Positions 6,463-16,226 are shown, numbered from the stretch's first letter. The stretch: DNA of 19,709 nucleotides from Gammaproteobacteria bacterium (GCA_003232015.1 QIKU01000051.1:1-19709), one strand, 5' to 3'. Made by a program: numbers and translations. Notes: generated by a model not told the origin, from the letters alone.

Positions 6463-8730
6463 TTAAAATGTCGAACCAAGTGTAAACTGAAATGACTTTG
6501 TATCATCTCCGGGTTTATCATTCAAGGTATTCGCCCAACTAAAACGCATCAGCCCCACCGGCGTTATCCAGATAAGCGCCGCGCCCAACGCACTACGTAA
6601 CTCTCCCACATCAATGCTCTGATTCTCAGCAAAAACATTACCGGCATCTAAAAAGATACTAAAGCGAATCGATTTGCTATTTTCAGCAAAAGGATTCGGC
6701 AATATTAACTCTAAATTAGTAACAACGCGCTTATTACCCCCTAAAGGATTGCCAGTGGCAGGGTCGCGTGGCCCCAGTCTGTTTGAATCATAACCACGCA
6801 CAGAACGACTACCACCAGCATAATAATTTTCAAACGGAGGAAGTGATAGAGTTCCGCCATACGCCTTGCCATAACCTAGTTGAGTATTAAATAACAATGT
6901 CACATTCTCTGCAATCGGGAAATACTGTAAATAGCGTAAACTGAGCTTATAATACTCTAAATCGCTACCCGGCAATGTAACATCAATACTTGCTGAAGCA
7001 AGATTACCCTGGTCGGCAAAGATGGCTTTATTGCGCGTGTCATGAGCCCAGGAAAGCCGCGCCTTATAGTTGGTATAAGAACTTCCACTTGCCGCAATAA
7101 AATCGAGAAGCTCCTGTGTCGCAGTTGTTCCGGCAATAATTTCTGTATTATCATAAGAGAGTCCCAGCCCAAGCGAGTCTGACTCACTCATCGGAATACC
7201 ATAATTAACACCTATACCAGAACTGTTGGTACTGTAATTGCTAATAGAAGCTTCCAGAGCCGAAAATTTACGTTTGTAAATATTAAAACCACGACTTATA
7301 CCATCCTCAGTGTAATAGGGGTTGGTATAACTAAGTGTATTATTTTGAACAACACTACTATTATTAATACTAACGCTAACCTTGTTACCGGTTCCCACAA
7401 AATTATTTTGTGATATAGAGAAATTTATAATTGCACCTTGCGTGTCGTTGTAGCCCAAACCCGCCGATAAGCTGCCTGTTGAGCGTTCACTCACTGTATA
7501 ATTCACATCAACCTGATCGTTGGTGTTTTCTACCGCAGGAGTTTCAACCGTAATGTCATCAAAAAACCCCAAACGATTTAAGCGTTTTTTCGATTGAGCA
7601 ATACTTTTTGTCGACATCCAGTCGCCTTCCATCTGGCGTATTTCGCGACGAATCACTTCATCTTTTGTTTTAATATTTCCGTAAATATTTATTCGGTTTA
7701 CATAAACGCGGCGCCCCGGATCAACAAAGAAAGTAAGATCAACTGTTTTATTTTTTTCATCTATCGTTGGTGATAAATTAACATTAGCAAAAGCATAACC
7801 ATCTTCAGAAAGACGGTCACTAATATTTGTACGACTTAAGCTCGCTGCTTTTCGTGAAAAAATATCCCCTTTTTTAAAGGTAATTAATTTTCTTAGCTCA
7901 TCTTCTGTCGCAATTAACGTACCCGACAGTGCTATTTTATTTATTTTGTACTTATTGCCTTCAGTTACGTTAACCGTAATATAAACATCCTGTTTATCCG
8001 GTGTCAATGAAACCTGTGTAGAGTTAATTGTAAAATTAATATAACCACGATCCTGATAATAAGATTTTAATATCTCCAAATCTGCAGCAAAATGCTGTTT
8101 AGAGTATTCTTTGCGGCCACCAAATATTCCCGTTCCGCCTAATTCCATAAAGTTCAGCAATTTTTTGTCAGGGAAAATAGTATTGCCAACAATATTAAAG
8201 GCGTAAATATTTGCCGATTTACCTTCTGCTATTTTCACTTCCACATTAACGCGGTTACGTTCTAACGGTGTTACGGTTGTTTCAATTTTTACGGCATATT
8301 TTCCCAGACTATAATACTGACGTTGTAACTCCTGTTCTATAACTGTAACTACTGATCGATCCAGTACATGGCCAACTTTTAAGCCAATTTGTTTTAAAGC
8401 TGCCTCAAGCTGTTCTGTTGGCAAAGCAGAATTACCACTGATGCTCACATCAGCAATAGCAGGTCGTTCAGCAACAAAAACAACCAGAACATTTCCTTCG
8501 CGCTCTATTTTGACATCTTTAAAAAAGCCGGTTGTAAATAACTTTTTAATCGCTTCAGATGTTAAATCATCATTTATTTCATCACCTACTTTAATGGGTA
8601 GATAATTAAAAACAGTACCAATGGAAATACGTTGCAGACCTTCGAGTTTAATGTCCTGCACAACAAACGGCTCAAAAGCATACGCTTTAACAGCACATAA
8701 CGATAAAAATGGAACTAATAATTTACGCAT
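6463..8730 (-). CDS. bamA: Outer membrane protein assembly factor BamA
   Basis: Omp85-family central subunit of the BAM complex, which folds beta-barrel proteins into the outer membrane. The 755-residue protein has a signal peptide cleaved near residue 18 (AYA/FEPF). Five POTRA domains follow, roughly 20-90, 91-170, 173-262, 265-343 and 346-420 (for example VQDIKLEGLQRIS opening POTRA1). A 16-strand barrel spans ~425-755. The conserved barrel-lumen motif VRGF appears as VRGY (644-647), and the chain ends in a terminal phenylalanine, as expected of an outer-membrane barrel. It is somewhat shorter than E. coli BamA (810), with the difference probably in extracellular loops. It is 44 bases after rseP. 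No convincing sigma-E promoter was found upstream. Confidence 0.96.
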   Translation of the reverse strand: MRKLLVPFLSLCAVKAYAFEPFVVQDIKLEGLQRISIGTVFNYLPIKVGDEINDDLTSEAIKKLFTTGFFKDVKIEREGNVLVVFVAERPAIADVSISGNSALPTEQLEAALKQIGLKVGHVLDRSVVTVIEQELQRQYYSLGKYAVKIETTVTPLERNRVNVEVKIAEGKSANIYAFNIVGNTIFPDKKLLNFMELGGTGIFGGRKEYSKQHFAADLEILKSYYQDRGYINFTINSTQVSLTPDKQDVYITVNVTEGNKYKINKIALSGTLIATEDELRKLITFKKGDIFSRKAASLSRTNISDRLSEDGYAFANVNLSPTIDEKNKTVDLTFFVDPGRRVYVNRINIYGNIKTKDEVIRREIRQMEGDWMSTKSIAQSKKRLNRLGFFDDITVETPAVENTNDQVDVNYTVSERSTGSLSAGLGYNDTQGAIINFSISQNNFVGTGNKVSVSINNSSVVQNNTLSYTNPYYTEDGISRGFNIYKRKFSALEASISNYSTNSSGIGVNYGIPMSESDSLGLGLSYDNTEIIAGTTATQELLDFIAASGSSYTNYKARLSWAHDTRNKAIFADQGNLASASIDVTLPGSDLEYYKLSLRYLQYFPIAENVTLLFNTQLGYGKAYGGTLSLPPFENYYAGGSRSVRGYDSNRLGPRDPATGNPLGGNKRVVTNLELILPNPFAENSKSIRFSIFLDAGNVFAENQSIDVGELRSALGAALIWITPVGLMRFSWANTLNDKPGDDTKSFQFTLGSTF

Positions 8731-8774
8731 TATTCAATTACAACCTTTAAAAACTTTACTCATTACCCTGCCAG

Positions 8775-10133
8775 CTACCCAAATAAACGTAAAAAGTCAT
8801 TATAAAATGCCAGACTCATTAACATTAAAAGTAACACTATTCCAACTTGTTGGCCTGCAGCTTCAAATGAAACACTTACCGGACTGCCCTTTACTATTTC
8901 AATCAAATAATAAAACAAATGACCACCATCTAACATAGGGATCGGCAACAAATTTAAAACACCTAAACTAATACTAACAATCGCAAGAAAACCTAAAAAC
9001 TTGCTTAAACCTGCATCGGCAGATAAACCCGCATATTTCGCAATCGTAATCGGCCCGCTTATATTCCTGACGGAAACTTCACCCAGCGCCATTTTATATA
9101 AAAAAGTCAACGTTCTTCCAGTTGCAACCCAGGTAGTCTCAACAGCTTTCGGAATACTCTGAAAGACCGAGTACTTGTAATCTTTTTTCATATCATCAGG
9201 AAAAGCTGCGGCATTAGTGATGCCAATAATACCGATAACTTTACCATTGCGTGTATCTTCTCTGGTATTCACAATAACTTGCTTCACGCTACCGGCTGAC
9301 TCAACCGTTAATTCAATTGCGGCACTCGGGTAAGCTGAAATTTGCTTCGCCATTTCAAGCCATGTCGACACACGAACACCATTAATCTTTAAAATAACAT
9401 CACCCTTTTGTAAACCTGCTTTTTCTGCAGGGAAATCGGTAATCACTCTGCCTATTTTAGCGGTTGCAACAGGTCGCCAGGGCTTAAACCCTAAAATAGT
9501 TAAAATATTATCTGACTCAAGATCGGCCGTTACTGAAGAAAAATCAAAATTCAATTCTGTATTTGTACCAGACTCTGTTTTTACAACAACTCTGGCTGTC
9601 GATTTACCGATAATGACCGGCACAAACTCATTCAGGACAACATCCCAGATGGGGGTTTCAGTACCATTAATACTAACAATAGTATCACCGCTTTGCATGC
9701 CCGCAATCGCAGCCGGGCTGTCTTTGACAACATCACCTACTACAGGAACAATACCTGGCGTGCCATTCACAAACATTAACCAATAGGCGAAAACGGCAAA
9801 AATAAAATTAAAAAATGGCCCTGCAAAAACAATCGCAAAACGTTTGGCAACATGCTGGCGATTAAAAGCACGCTCCAGATCAGCTGCCGGTACTTCAGAT
9901 TCTCGCTCATCCAGCATTTTAACATAACCACCCAACGGGATAGCCGCTAACACAAACTCAGTTTTATCCTTACCAAAGGTTTTCTTATATAAAGGCTTAC
10001 CAAAGCCAATTGAATAGCGAAGAATTTTTACACCTAAAATTTTCGCGACCGAGTAATGTCCATATTCATGAATAGCAACAAGAATCGTAATGGCAACGAT
10101 AAAGGATAACAGGCTGTATAAAATATCAAGCAT
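8775..10133 (-). CDS. rseP: Site-2 intramembrane zinc metalloprotease RseP
   Basis: Cleaves the anti-sigma factor RseA within the membrane during the sigma-E envelope stress response. From ATG 10133 the protein has 452 residues. The zinc motif HEYGH (22-26) lies in the first membrane segment. Two PDZ domains follow (~125-205 and ~220-295). The second active-site element is LDG (401-403) within a C-terminal membrane segment, and a further hydrophobic helix ends the protein. The frame stays open to 10157, but MLDILYSLLSF is the normal family start, leaving an 8-base overlap with dxr; the longer start would overlap by 32. Cotranscription with dxr upstream and bamA downstream is likely. Confidence 0.95.
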   Translation of the reverse strand: MLDILYSLLSFIVAITILVAIHEYGHYSVAKILGVKILRYSIGFGKPLYKKTFGKDKTEFVLAAIPLGGYVKMLDERESEVPAADLERAFNRQHVAKRFAIVFAGPFFNFIFAVFAYWLMFVNGTPGIVPVVGDVVKDSPAAIAGMQSGDTIVSINGTETPIWDVVLNEFVPVIIGKSTARVVVKTESGTNTELNFDFSSVTADLESDNILTILGFKPWRPVATAKIGRVITDFPAEKAGLQKGDVILKINGVRVSTWLEMAKQISAYPSAAIELTVESAGSVKQVIVNTREDTRNGKVIGIIGITNAAAFPDDMKKDYKYSVFQSIPKAVETTWVATGRTLTFLYKMALGEVSVRNISGPITIAKYAGLSADAGLSKFLGFLAIVSISLGVLNLLPIPMLDGGHLFYYLIEIVKGSPVSVSFEAAGQQVGIVLLLMLMSLAFYNDFLRLFG

Positions 10134-11337
10134 GACTCTTACTACCTGCCAGGCCAACAGTTGCCATTGATTTTACAATATCATATGCAAGCATTCGGGC
10201 ATCTGAGTCTGCATTTACTGCCATTTTAATATCGTTTACTTCATGGTAAGTCGTTTGTGCCAAAACACGTTCTACCACTTCTGAAATCGCCATAAATACA
10301 ATTTCATTATCAAGAAATGCCTGCACGGCAATTTCATTTGCTGCATTTAATACCGCCGGCATAATACCACCTTGCCGCATCGCATTTTCAGCAAGCTGGA
10401 TACAGGGGAAGCGTGCATGATCTGGTTTTTCAAATTCAAGACTGGACATCGAAAAAAGATCCAGACTTTGCACGCCAGATTCAATACGTTCTGGCCAGGC
10501 CAATGCGTAGGCAATGGGTGTTCGCATATCCGGTTGTCCAAGTTGCGCCATGACCGACCCATCGATAAATTCAACCATAGAGTGAATAATACTTTGCGGG
10601 TGGATCGCAATTTGTACATCATCAACTTTAGCAGCAAACAGCCAGCACGCCTCGATCAACTCCAGTCCTTTATTCATCATAGTGGCAGAATCAACCGAAA
10701 TTTTTCGCCCCATAGACCAGTTAGGGTGTGCGCATGCCTGTTCTGGTGTTACTGAATCCAGTAATTTTAAATCCGTTTTTCGGAATGGCCCGCCAGATGC
10801 AGTTAGGTATATTTTACGAACTTCGTCTGACAACCCCTGGCTGCCATTGAAACTTTGCAGGCATTGATAAATGGCATTATGTTCACTATCAACCGGCAAA
10901 AGTGTTGCCTTATTCCTTGCTACTTCATCCATAAACAACTGGCCACTCATAACCAGTGTTTCCTTGTTGGCTAACAAAATACGTTTACTGGATTTTGCAG
11001 CCGCCAGAGAAGATGACAAGCCAGCGGCACCTACAATCGCAGCGACAACATAATCTGTTTCATTTAAACTGGCCACATAATCCAGGTTTTCAACACCGGA
11101 CAAAACCTGAATATCAAGTGAAACCGATTTTAATTTCACTTTTAACTTATCGGCAGCCTCTGCATTTACAACCACTGCATACAAAGGTTTAAACTTTGCA
11201 CACTGCTCAAAAAGTTTATCGACATTCGAGTTGGCCGTTAAAGCAATAATATTAAACTTATCTTTATTTCGACTAAGTACATCAAGCGTACTTGTGCCGA
11301 TTGAACCGGTTGCTCCCAAAATTGTTACACCAATCAT
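10126..11337 (-). CDS. dxr: 1-deoxy-D-xylulose 5-phosphate reductoisomerase
   Basis: Converts DXP to MEP with NADPH, the first committed step of the methylerythritol phosphate isoprenoid pathway, which feeds the UppS substrate pool. The 403-residue protein has the NADPH-binding motif GATGSIG (8-14). Metal ligands are Asp150 and Glu152 in PVDSEHNAIYQ, with Glu226 and Glu229 in KGLELIEA. SGGPFR (181-186) is the flexible-loop region. The ATG overlaps the cdsA stop by four bases (ATGA), and the 3' end overlaps rseP by 8 bases. Its place after cdsA rather than before uppS follows the Pseudomonas-type order. Confidence 0.96.
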   Translation of the reverse strand: MIGVTILGATGSIGTSTLDVLSRNKDKFNIIALTANSNVDKLFEQCAKFKPLYAVVVNAEAADKLKVKLKSVSLDIQVLSGVENLDYVASLNETDYVVAAIVGAAGLSSSLAAAKSSKRILLANKETLVMSGQLFMDEVARNKATLLPVDSEHNAIYQCLQSFNGSQGLSDEVRKIYLTASGGPFRKTDLKLLDSVTPEQACAHPNWSMGRKISVDSATMMNKGLELIEACWLFAAKVDDVQIAIHPQSIIHSMVEFIDGSVMAQLGQPDMRTPIAYALAWPERIESGVQSLDLFSMSSLEFEKPDHARFPCIQLAENAMRQGGIMPAVLNAANEIAVQAFLDNEIVFMAISEVVERVLAQTTYHEVNDIKMAVNADSDARMLAYDIVKSMATVGLAGSKSHA

Positions 11338-12173
11338 TTTAGAAACCCTAACACAGATAAGCCGGTAACATAAAAAGGTGCGGCGGCTGATAAGCTGTCT
11401 ACTCTATCTAATATGCCACCGTGCCCAGGCAACAGATTACCACTGTCCTTAACCGCATTTTGACGTTTATACAGACTTTCAGATAAATCACCGAAAATTG
11501 AAATAACAACAACTAAAAAGCTCAAGACAAAGAAAATAACACCTTCATTCACAGTAAAGCCAAACGAAAACGCACCGATAACCGAAGCGAACAAGGTGGC
11601 AACCAGTGCACCGTATACACCTTCCCATGTTTTTCCAGGACTCACATGCGGTGCTAATTTATTCTTACCCAGATACTTACCAAAGAAATAAGCAAAAACA
11701 TCCACGCTCCATATAAGCATTACCAGGTAAAATAAATAACCATGAAACGAATAGATATCACGCAAATAAATAATGGCATAAAAAGGAATAACCAATGCGA
11801 CGATGCCACTTAAAGCGGTAGCCAGACTCAGCTTGCCAGCAGTAGACACTGCTGACGATATGGGGCTTCTGAAAACCAATACCCTAACAACACGGTACAA
11901 CCACCAAAGAATACTGATATATAATAGAATATAAAAGTCATTATGGTTAATTTCCAGATACCAAACCAACAGCACCAGAGATGCAACAGCAGCAATGGCA
12001 TAAATAATTTTTGAAAATGTATTCGTAATACCTGATAAATGTGCCCATTCCCAACTCGCCAGACCAACAACAATTAAAATCGAAACTGCAAAATAAAACG
12101 CAGGCAAGCTAAACACACCCCAGACAACAAGAGGTGCTAAGGCTAGCGAAGTAATAATACGTAGTTTAAGCAT
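11334..12173 (-). CDS. cdsA: Phosphatidate cytidylyltransferase (CDP-diacylglycerol synthase)
   Basis: Makes CDP-diacylglycerol from phosphatidate and CTP, the branch point of phospholipid synthesis, in the cytoplasmic membrane. The 279-residue protein is mostly hydrophobic, with about seven or eight membrane segments. SPGKTWEG (178-185) is a conserved cytoplasmic motif. The family signature lies at ~228-260: GDLSESLYKR, then Lys242-Asp243, then PGHGGILDRVD. The basic residues and the terminal Asp pair bind the nucleotide and metal. It begins two bases after the uppS stop and overlaps dxr by four bases, so the three genes are tightly coupled. Confidence 0.96.
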   Translation of the reverse strand: MLKLRIITSLALAPLVVWGVFSLPAFYFAVSILIVVGLASWEWAHLSGITNTFSKIIYAIAAVASLVLLVWYLEINHNDFYILLYISILWWLYRVVRVLVFRSPISSAVSTAGKLSLATALSGIVALVIPFYAIIYLRDIYSFHGYLFYLVMLIWSVDVFAYFFGKYLGKNKLAPHVSPGKTWEGVYGALVATLFASVIGAFSFGFTVNEGVIFFVLSFLVVVISIFGDLSESLYKRQNAVKDSGNLLPGHGGILDRVDSLSAAAPFYVTGLSVLGFLK

Positions 12174-12175
12174 TG

Positions 12176-12964
12176 CTATTTATTCGTTCCTGTTGCATCG
12201 ACTTGTATATCAGTCTCAACTTGTGCACTCGTTTGACCAAAACGCCGTTGACGATTTGCAAATGTTTTTATTGCTGCAAATAATTCATCTCGGTTAAAGT
12301 CGGGCCAGAGCAAATCGGTAAAATACAGCTCTGTATAAGCAAGCTGCCAGATTAAGAAGTTGCTAATACGTTGCTCACCGCCAGTACGAATAAACAAATC
12401 TGGTTCCGGTAAGTCACTAAGACAGACATTATGCTTAATAGTTTCGGCTGTAATATCGCTACTGGTTAATTTATTATTTTCAATCTGCACAGCTATTTTC
12501 TGCATTGCCTGGGTAATATCCCATTGCCCGCCGTAATTAACCGCAATATTTAATGCTAAACCAGTATTATTTTTTGTTAGGAACTCAGAATTGCTCATGC
12601 GTTTTTGGAGCTTGTCATTAAACGCGGATGTGTCACCAATAAATTGAATTTTAATATTATTTTGGTGTAGCTTTTTAACTTCTTTATTTAAAGCGGTTAA
12701 AAACAACTCCATTAAAAATCCAACTTCTTTTTCTGGACGCCGCCAGTTTTCACTCGAAAAAGCAAAAACTGTCAGCGCTTGTATCTTTAAGCGAGAACAA
12801 TCCTGCACAACCTTGCGAACCGTTTCAACGCCAGCCCGGTGCCCTACAATACGTGGAGAGTGACGTTGTTCAGCCCAACGCCCATTACCATCTAAAATAA
12901 CAACAATGTGCTGTGGATATTTTTCCGGTTCTACACCTTCGATAGTTAATGGCTCAGGCGACAT
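12176..12964 (-). CDS. uppS: Undecaprenyl diphosphate synthase (cis-prenyltransferase)
   Basis: Condenses isopentenyl diphosphate onto farnesyl diphosphate to form the C55 carrier lipid for peptidoglycan and O-antigen. The 262-residue protein has the catalytic-loop motif LDGNGRWA (24-31, Asp25). GHRAG spans 41-45 and AFSSENWRRP 68-77. The C-terminal signature RTGGEQRISNFL lies at 193-204, followed by ELYF. The N-terminus carries about 18 residues before the first motif, and the C-terminus has a short Thr/Asp-rich extension after the conserved QRRFG (239-243). It is separated from frr by 43 bases and from cdsA by two. Confidence 0.96.
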   Translation of the reverse strand: MSPEPLTIEGVEPEKYPQHIVVILDGNGRWAEQRHSPRIVGHRAGVETVRKVVQDCSRLKIQALTVFAFSSENWRRPEKEVGFLMELFLTALNKEVKKLHQNNIKIQFIGDTSAFNDKLQKRMSNSEFLTKNNTGLALNIAVNYGGQWDITQAMQKIAVQIENNKLTSSDITAETIKHNVCLSDLPEPDLFIRTGGEQRISNFLIWQLAYTELYFTDLLWPDFNRDELFAAIKTFANRQRRFGQTSAQVETDIQVDATGTNK

Positions 12965-13007
12965 CTTCGTTACTCTTGCACTTTAATTTATATTTAAGAT
13001 TAAGCTT

Positions 13008-13565
13008 CTATATTTCCATTAAATCTTTTTCTTTTTCTTTAAGCGTTCCATCAATTAACGCCACATATTTATCAGTAGTTTTTTGTATATCATCCTGAAA
13101 TTTTCGCTCATCATCTTCCGTTGCATCTTTTTCTTTAACCAGTGACTTTACATCGCCAAGAACATCACGACGAATATTGCGAATCGCTATTTTTGCCTGT
13201 TCACCTTCATGACGCACAACTTTAATTAAATCTTTCCGACGCTCTTCTGTTAATGGAGGTAATGGAACACGAATTACATCACCCGCTGAAGATGGGTTTA
13301 AACCCAGATCTGAAGTCATAATGGCTTTTTCAATCGCTTGCACCATGGTTTTATCAAAGGCAGCCACGTTTAACATTCTGGAGTCAGCAATAGAAATAGA
13401 CGCAACTTGATTTAATGGTGTAGGCGCACCATAGTAATCAACCATCACATGCTCTAAAAGACTGGGATGCGCTCGCCCTGTGCGTATTTTTGTTAACTCA
13501 CCTTTTAGTGAGTCAACACTTTTCCCCATCCGTGTATCCGCATCTTTTTTCAGTTCATTTAACAT
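13008..13565 (-). CDS. frr: Ribosome recycling factor
   Basis: With EF-G, splits post-termination ribosomes. The 185-residue length is identical to E. coli. Conserved blocks include KTRIGRAHP-like [12 protein letters not shown] (27-38), [14 protein letters not shown] near 47-60, and [11 protein letters not shown] near 107-117. The C-terminus is a charged helix ([10 protein letters not shown]). It lies 36 bases after pyrH and 43 before uppS, in the standard rpsB-tsf-pyrH-frr order. Nothing is unusual. Confidence 0.97.
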   Translation of the reverse strand: MLNELKKDADTRMGKSVDSLKGELTKIRTGRAHPSLLEHVMVDYYGAPTPLNQVASISIADSRMLNVAAFDKTMVQAIEKAIMTSDLGLNPSSAGDVIRVPLPPLTEERRKDLIKVVRHEGEQAKIAIRNIRRDVLGDVKSLVKEKDATEDDERKFQDDIQKTTDKYVALIDGTLKEKEKDLMEI

Positions 13566-13601
13566 TGCACACCTATGCTTTAATAAAAGTTTGTTATTTG
13601 A

Positions 13602-14312
13602 TTATTCGACTAATGTTCCAAATGATTCACCAAGTGCTATTTTCAGCATCAGCCCAGGTTTATTCATATTAAAAACCCGAATTGGAATTTTGTTATCGCG
13701 ACATAACACCATCGCAGTGGTATCCATTACCGCCAGTTTTTCTTCAATAACCTGGTCATATCCTAATTTTGTATACATTGTTGCAGTGGGATCTTTTTCC
13801 GGATCCGCAGTATAAATACCATCAACACGGGTACCTTTTAATACAATATCGGCATCAATTTCAGTACCACGTAAACTTGCAGCGGTGTCTGTAGTAAAAA
13901 ACGGGTTACCAGTACCTGCTGCAAAAATCACAACGCGGCCTTTTTCTAAATGGCGAACAGCACGACGGCGAATATAATCTTCACAAACCTGGTTAATCGC
14001 CAATGCAGACATAACACGTACCTGCAAGCCCTGGTGTTCAATGGCATCCTGTAATGCCAGCGCATTAATAACCGTTGCCAACATCCCCATATGATCGCCG
14101 GTAGTACGGTTCATGCCGGATGTAGCCAGGCTCATACCCCGAAAGATATTACCGCCACCAATAACTAACGCAACTTCTATCTTATGAGCAATCAGCTCTT
14201 TAATTTCAGCACCAACACGGTCAAGAACTTTGGGATCGATGCCAAAGTCCTGTTCACCCATCAATGCTTCACCACTGAGTTTTAGAAGTATTCGTTTATA
14301 TTTTGTTGCCAT
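13602..14312 (-). CDS. pyrH: Uridylate (UMP) kinase
   Basis: Phosphorylates UMP to UDP in pyrimidine nucleotide synthesis. It belongs to the amino-acid kinase fold of bacterial UMP kinases, which work as hexamers regulated by GTP and UTP. The 236-residue protein has KLSGEALMG (11-19), the glycine-rich GGGNIFRG (52-59), GDHMGMLAT (72-80) and [10 protein letters not shown] near 132-141. The UDP product feeds the UDP-sugars used by LpxA and the UDP-GlcNAc pathway. It lies 39 bases after tsf and 36 before frr. Confidence 0.97.
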   Translation of the reverse strand: MATKYKRILLKLSGEALMGEQDFGIDPKVLDRVGAEIKELIAHKIEVALVIGGGNIFRGMSLATSGMNRTTGDHMGMLATVINALALQDAIEHQGLQVRVMSALAINQVCEDYIRRRAVRHLEKGRVVIFAAGTGNPFFTTDTAASLRGTEIDADIVLKGTRVDGIYTADPEKDPTATMYTKLGYDQVIEEKLAVMDTTAMVLCRDNKIPIRVFNMNKPGLMLKIALGESFGTLVE

Positions 14313-14351
14313 GCTATCCCACTAGTATAAGTATGGTTGTAAGGTTTACTA

Positions 14352-15230
14352 TCAACTCCCAATCTGAGCTGCAACTTCATCCACAAAATTCTCAACTTTC
14401 TTTTCAATCCCTTCGCCAACTTCATAACGCACAAAGCGATGAATAGTTGCACCTTTTGACTTTAGTAACTGCTCAATTGTCTGGTCGGGATCTTTTACAA
14501 AGGGCTGCCCCATTAGTGTAATTTCTTTTAAATACTTTTTAATGCGACCTTCTACCATTTTCTCAATGATATTATCAGGCTTACCGCTTTCTGCTGCCTG
14601 AGCAACAAAAATATCACGTTCTTTTTGTAGTAAAGACTGCTCAACATCTTCCTCTGAAATACAACTTGGGCGGCTTGCAGCAATATGCATGGCAATATCT
14701 TTACCCAGCGCATCATCACCGTTTTCAATATCCACAACAACCGCAATACGAACACCGTGTTTGTAACTGGAAATTTTACCCACTGCATCAATACGTTCAA
14801 AACGGCGTACTGACATATTCTCACCAATTTTATTAATCAGTTCGCTGCGTGTTTCATCAATGCTACTGCCACCATCGGTCACGGCCATTGCACTTAAAGC
14901 TTCAACACTATCCGGCTTATCAGCTAATACCCGAGCAGCAACATTGTCAACAAACGCGATGAATGCTGATTCTTTTGCAACAAAATCTGTTTCACAGTTC
15001 ACTTCTGCAATCGCCACTGATTTTGCATCGTCTGTTGCTTTAATTGCGATTAAACCTTCTGCGGCAATACGGCCGGCTTTTTTATCTGCCTTGGCCTGAC
15101 CCGACTTACGCATTAATTCAATTGCTGCTTCAATATCACCATCGGTTTCTACCAATGCTTTTTTACATTCCATCATGCCCGCACCCGAGCGTTCACGTAA
15201 TTCTTTTACCAGTGCTGCTGTAATTGCCAT
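14352..15230 (-). CDS. tsf: Elongation factor Ts
   Basis: Guanine nucleotide exchange factor for EF-Tu. From ATG 15230 the protein has 292 residues, close to E. coli (283). The N-terminal UBA-like domain reads ITAALVKELRERSGAGMMEC (3-22). The EF-Tu contact motif TDFVAKE is at 81-87. The frame is open upstream to 15347, but the first 39 residues would be non-conserved and would run into the hairpin region. GAGGA, nine bases before ATG 15230, is a strong ribosome site and decides the start. A hairpin with a T-tract lies upstream, between rpsB and tsf. Confidence 0.97.
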   Translation of the reverse strand: MAITAALVKELRERSGAGMMECKKALVETDGDIEAAIELMRKSGQAKADKKAGRIAAEGLIAIKATDDAKSVAIAEVNCETDFVAKESAFIAFVDNVAARVLADKPDSVEALSAMAVTDGGSSIDETRSELINKIGENMSVRRFERIDAVGKISSYKHGVRIAVVVDIENGDDALGKDIAMHIAASRPSCISEEDVEQSLLQKERDIFVAQAAESGKPDNIIEKMVEGRIKKYLKEITLMGQPFVKDPDQTIEQLLKSKGATIHRFVRYEVGEGIEKKVENFVDEVAAQIGS

Positions 15231-15320
15231 CTTTAATGTCCTCTTCAATTCTTTTAGCTCATACTTAATAAAGTTGCTATTGCTAAACATGTTAAGTAAA
15301 TACTCAAACCCGCATATACA

Positions 15321-15345
15321 GAAAAAGGGGGCATCGGCCCCCTTC
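15321..15345 (-). terminator. Hairpin plus T-tract between rpsB and tsf (terminator/attenuator)
   Basis: On the minus strand an 8-base stem (15344-15337 with 15332-15325; AAGGGGGC / GCCCCCTT) closes a 4-base loop and runs into five T residues (15326-15322). It starts about 18 bases after the rpsB stop. Since tsf and the downstream genes have no obvious promoter, it probably acts as a partial terminator lowering tsf-pyrH expression relative to rpsB, as described for the rpsB-tsf gap of E. coli. Confidence 0.8.
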
Positions 15346-15362
15346 AACTTTTCAGAATCGTT

Positions 15363-16226
15363 TTATTCTGATGCAGCTTTAGACTCTTCAGCTTTATCTG
15401 CTGAGTCTGTTTTTTCTTCAGCTTTGTCTTCAGGTTTTTCAGTTACTTTCTTTTTCGCAACAACTTTTTTCTTTGCTGTTTTCTTCTTTGTTGCCTTTTT
15501 ATCACCAGCTTTGTCTTCCGCAGCTTTACCCGGATTTTTCGCTAAAGATTCCTGACCAAGAAGAATAGCGCGAGCAACGCCCTGAGCATACAAGGTAATC
15601 GCACGGATCGCATCGTCATTACCAGGGATAACATAATCTACGCCATCCGGTGAGTTATTTGAATCCACAACACCAATAACAGGAATACCTAGTTTTTTAG
15701 CTTCAGCAATGGCAATTTTTTCATGGCCAACATCAATAACGAATAAAGCATCAGGCAAACCATTCATGTTTTTAATACCACCTAAACTACGATCGAGTTT
15801 AGTCATTTCGCGGGTCATCGTTAGCGTTTCTTTTTTGCTGAATTTAGCAAAGCGGCCATCCGTTTCCATGGCTTCCAGGTCTTTCAAACGCTTAATAGAT
15901 TGTTTCACTGTTTTAAAGTTAGTGAGCATGCCACCTAACCAACGGTGATCAACATAAGGCATGCCACAACGGCTAGCCTCTTCACGAACAATTTTTTGTG
16001 CCGCACGTTTAGTGCCGACAAACATAACACGGCCACGATTCGCAACAAGTTTAGAAATAAAGTTCATTGCATCATCAAACATAGGCAATGATTTTTCTAA
16101 ATTCAGAATATGGATTTTATTACGATCCCCAAAGATAAAAGGGGCCATTTTGGGGTTCCAGAAGCGCGTTTGGTGGCCAAAATGGACACCCGCTTCCAGC
16201 ATTTGACGCATAGAAACATCAGACAT
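15363..16226 (-). CDS. rpsB: 30S ribosomal protein S2 with long charged C-terminal tail
   Basis: A component of the small ribosomal subunit needed for S1 binding and translation initiation. The 287 residues exceed the ~241 of E. coli. The core (1 to ~228) is normal: [13 protein letters not shown] (6-18), [11 protein letters not shown] (30-40), [13 protein letters not shown] (92-104) and [10 protein letters not shown] (181-190). After LAKNPGK comes a ~55-residue low-complexity tail: a Lys/Ala block (~243-260, with repeated AKKK/ATKKK units) followed by a Glu/Asp-rich stretch (~261-287). The frame is clean and the tail ends in a normal stop just before the hairpin, so it is not a frameshift artefact. 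AGGAG eight to nine bases before the ATG is a strong ribosome site. Confidence 0.97.
   Translation of the reverse strand: MSDVSMRQMLEAGVHFGHQTRFWNPKMAPFIFGDRNKIHILNLEKSLPMFDDAMNFISKLVANRGRVMFVGTKRAAQKIVREEASRCGMPYVDHRWLGGMLTNFKTVKQSIKRLKDLEAMETDGRFAKFSKKETLTMTREMTKLDRSLGGIKNMNGLPDALFVIDVGHEKIAIAEAKKLGIPVIGVVDSNNSPDGVDYVIPGNDDAIRAITLYAQGVARAILLGQESLAKNPGKAAEDKAGDKKATKKKTAKKKVVAKKKVTEKPEDKAEEKTDSADKAEESKAASE

Noticed and set aside
8731..8800. Possible sigma-E promoter upstream of bamA
   Set aside because: No GGAACTT-like -35 with a TCTGA-like -10 at proper spacing was found; the gene is probably read from upstream.
8621..8938. Plus-strand open frame of 105 codons spanning the bamA/rseP junction
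   Set aside because: It lies opposite two well-supported conserved genes, has no recognisable domain and no ribosome site; it is a shadow frame.
10372..10755. Plus-strand open frame of 127 codons within dxr
   Set aside because: Antisense to strongly conserved dxr catalytic regions, with no protein-like motifs; treated as a shadow.
15231..15347. A 39-residue N-terminal extension of tsf
   Set aside because: It would run from near the rpsB-tsf hairpin and is not conserved; ATG 15230 has a strong GAGGA ribosome site and begins at the normal EF-Ts N-terminus.
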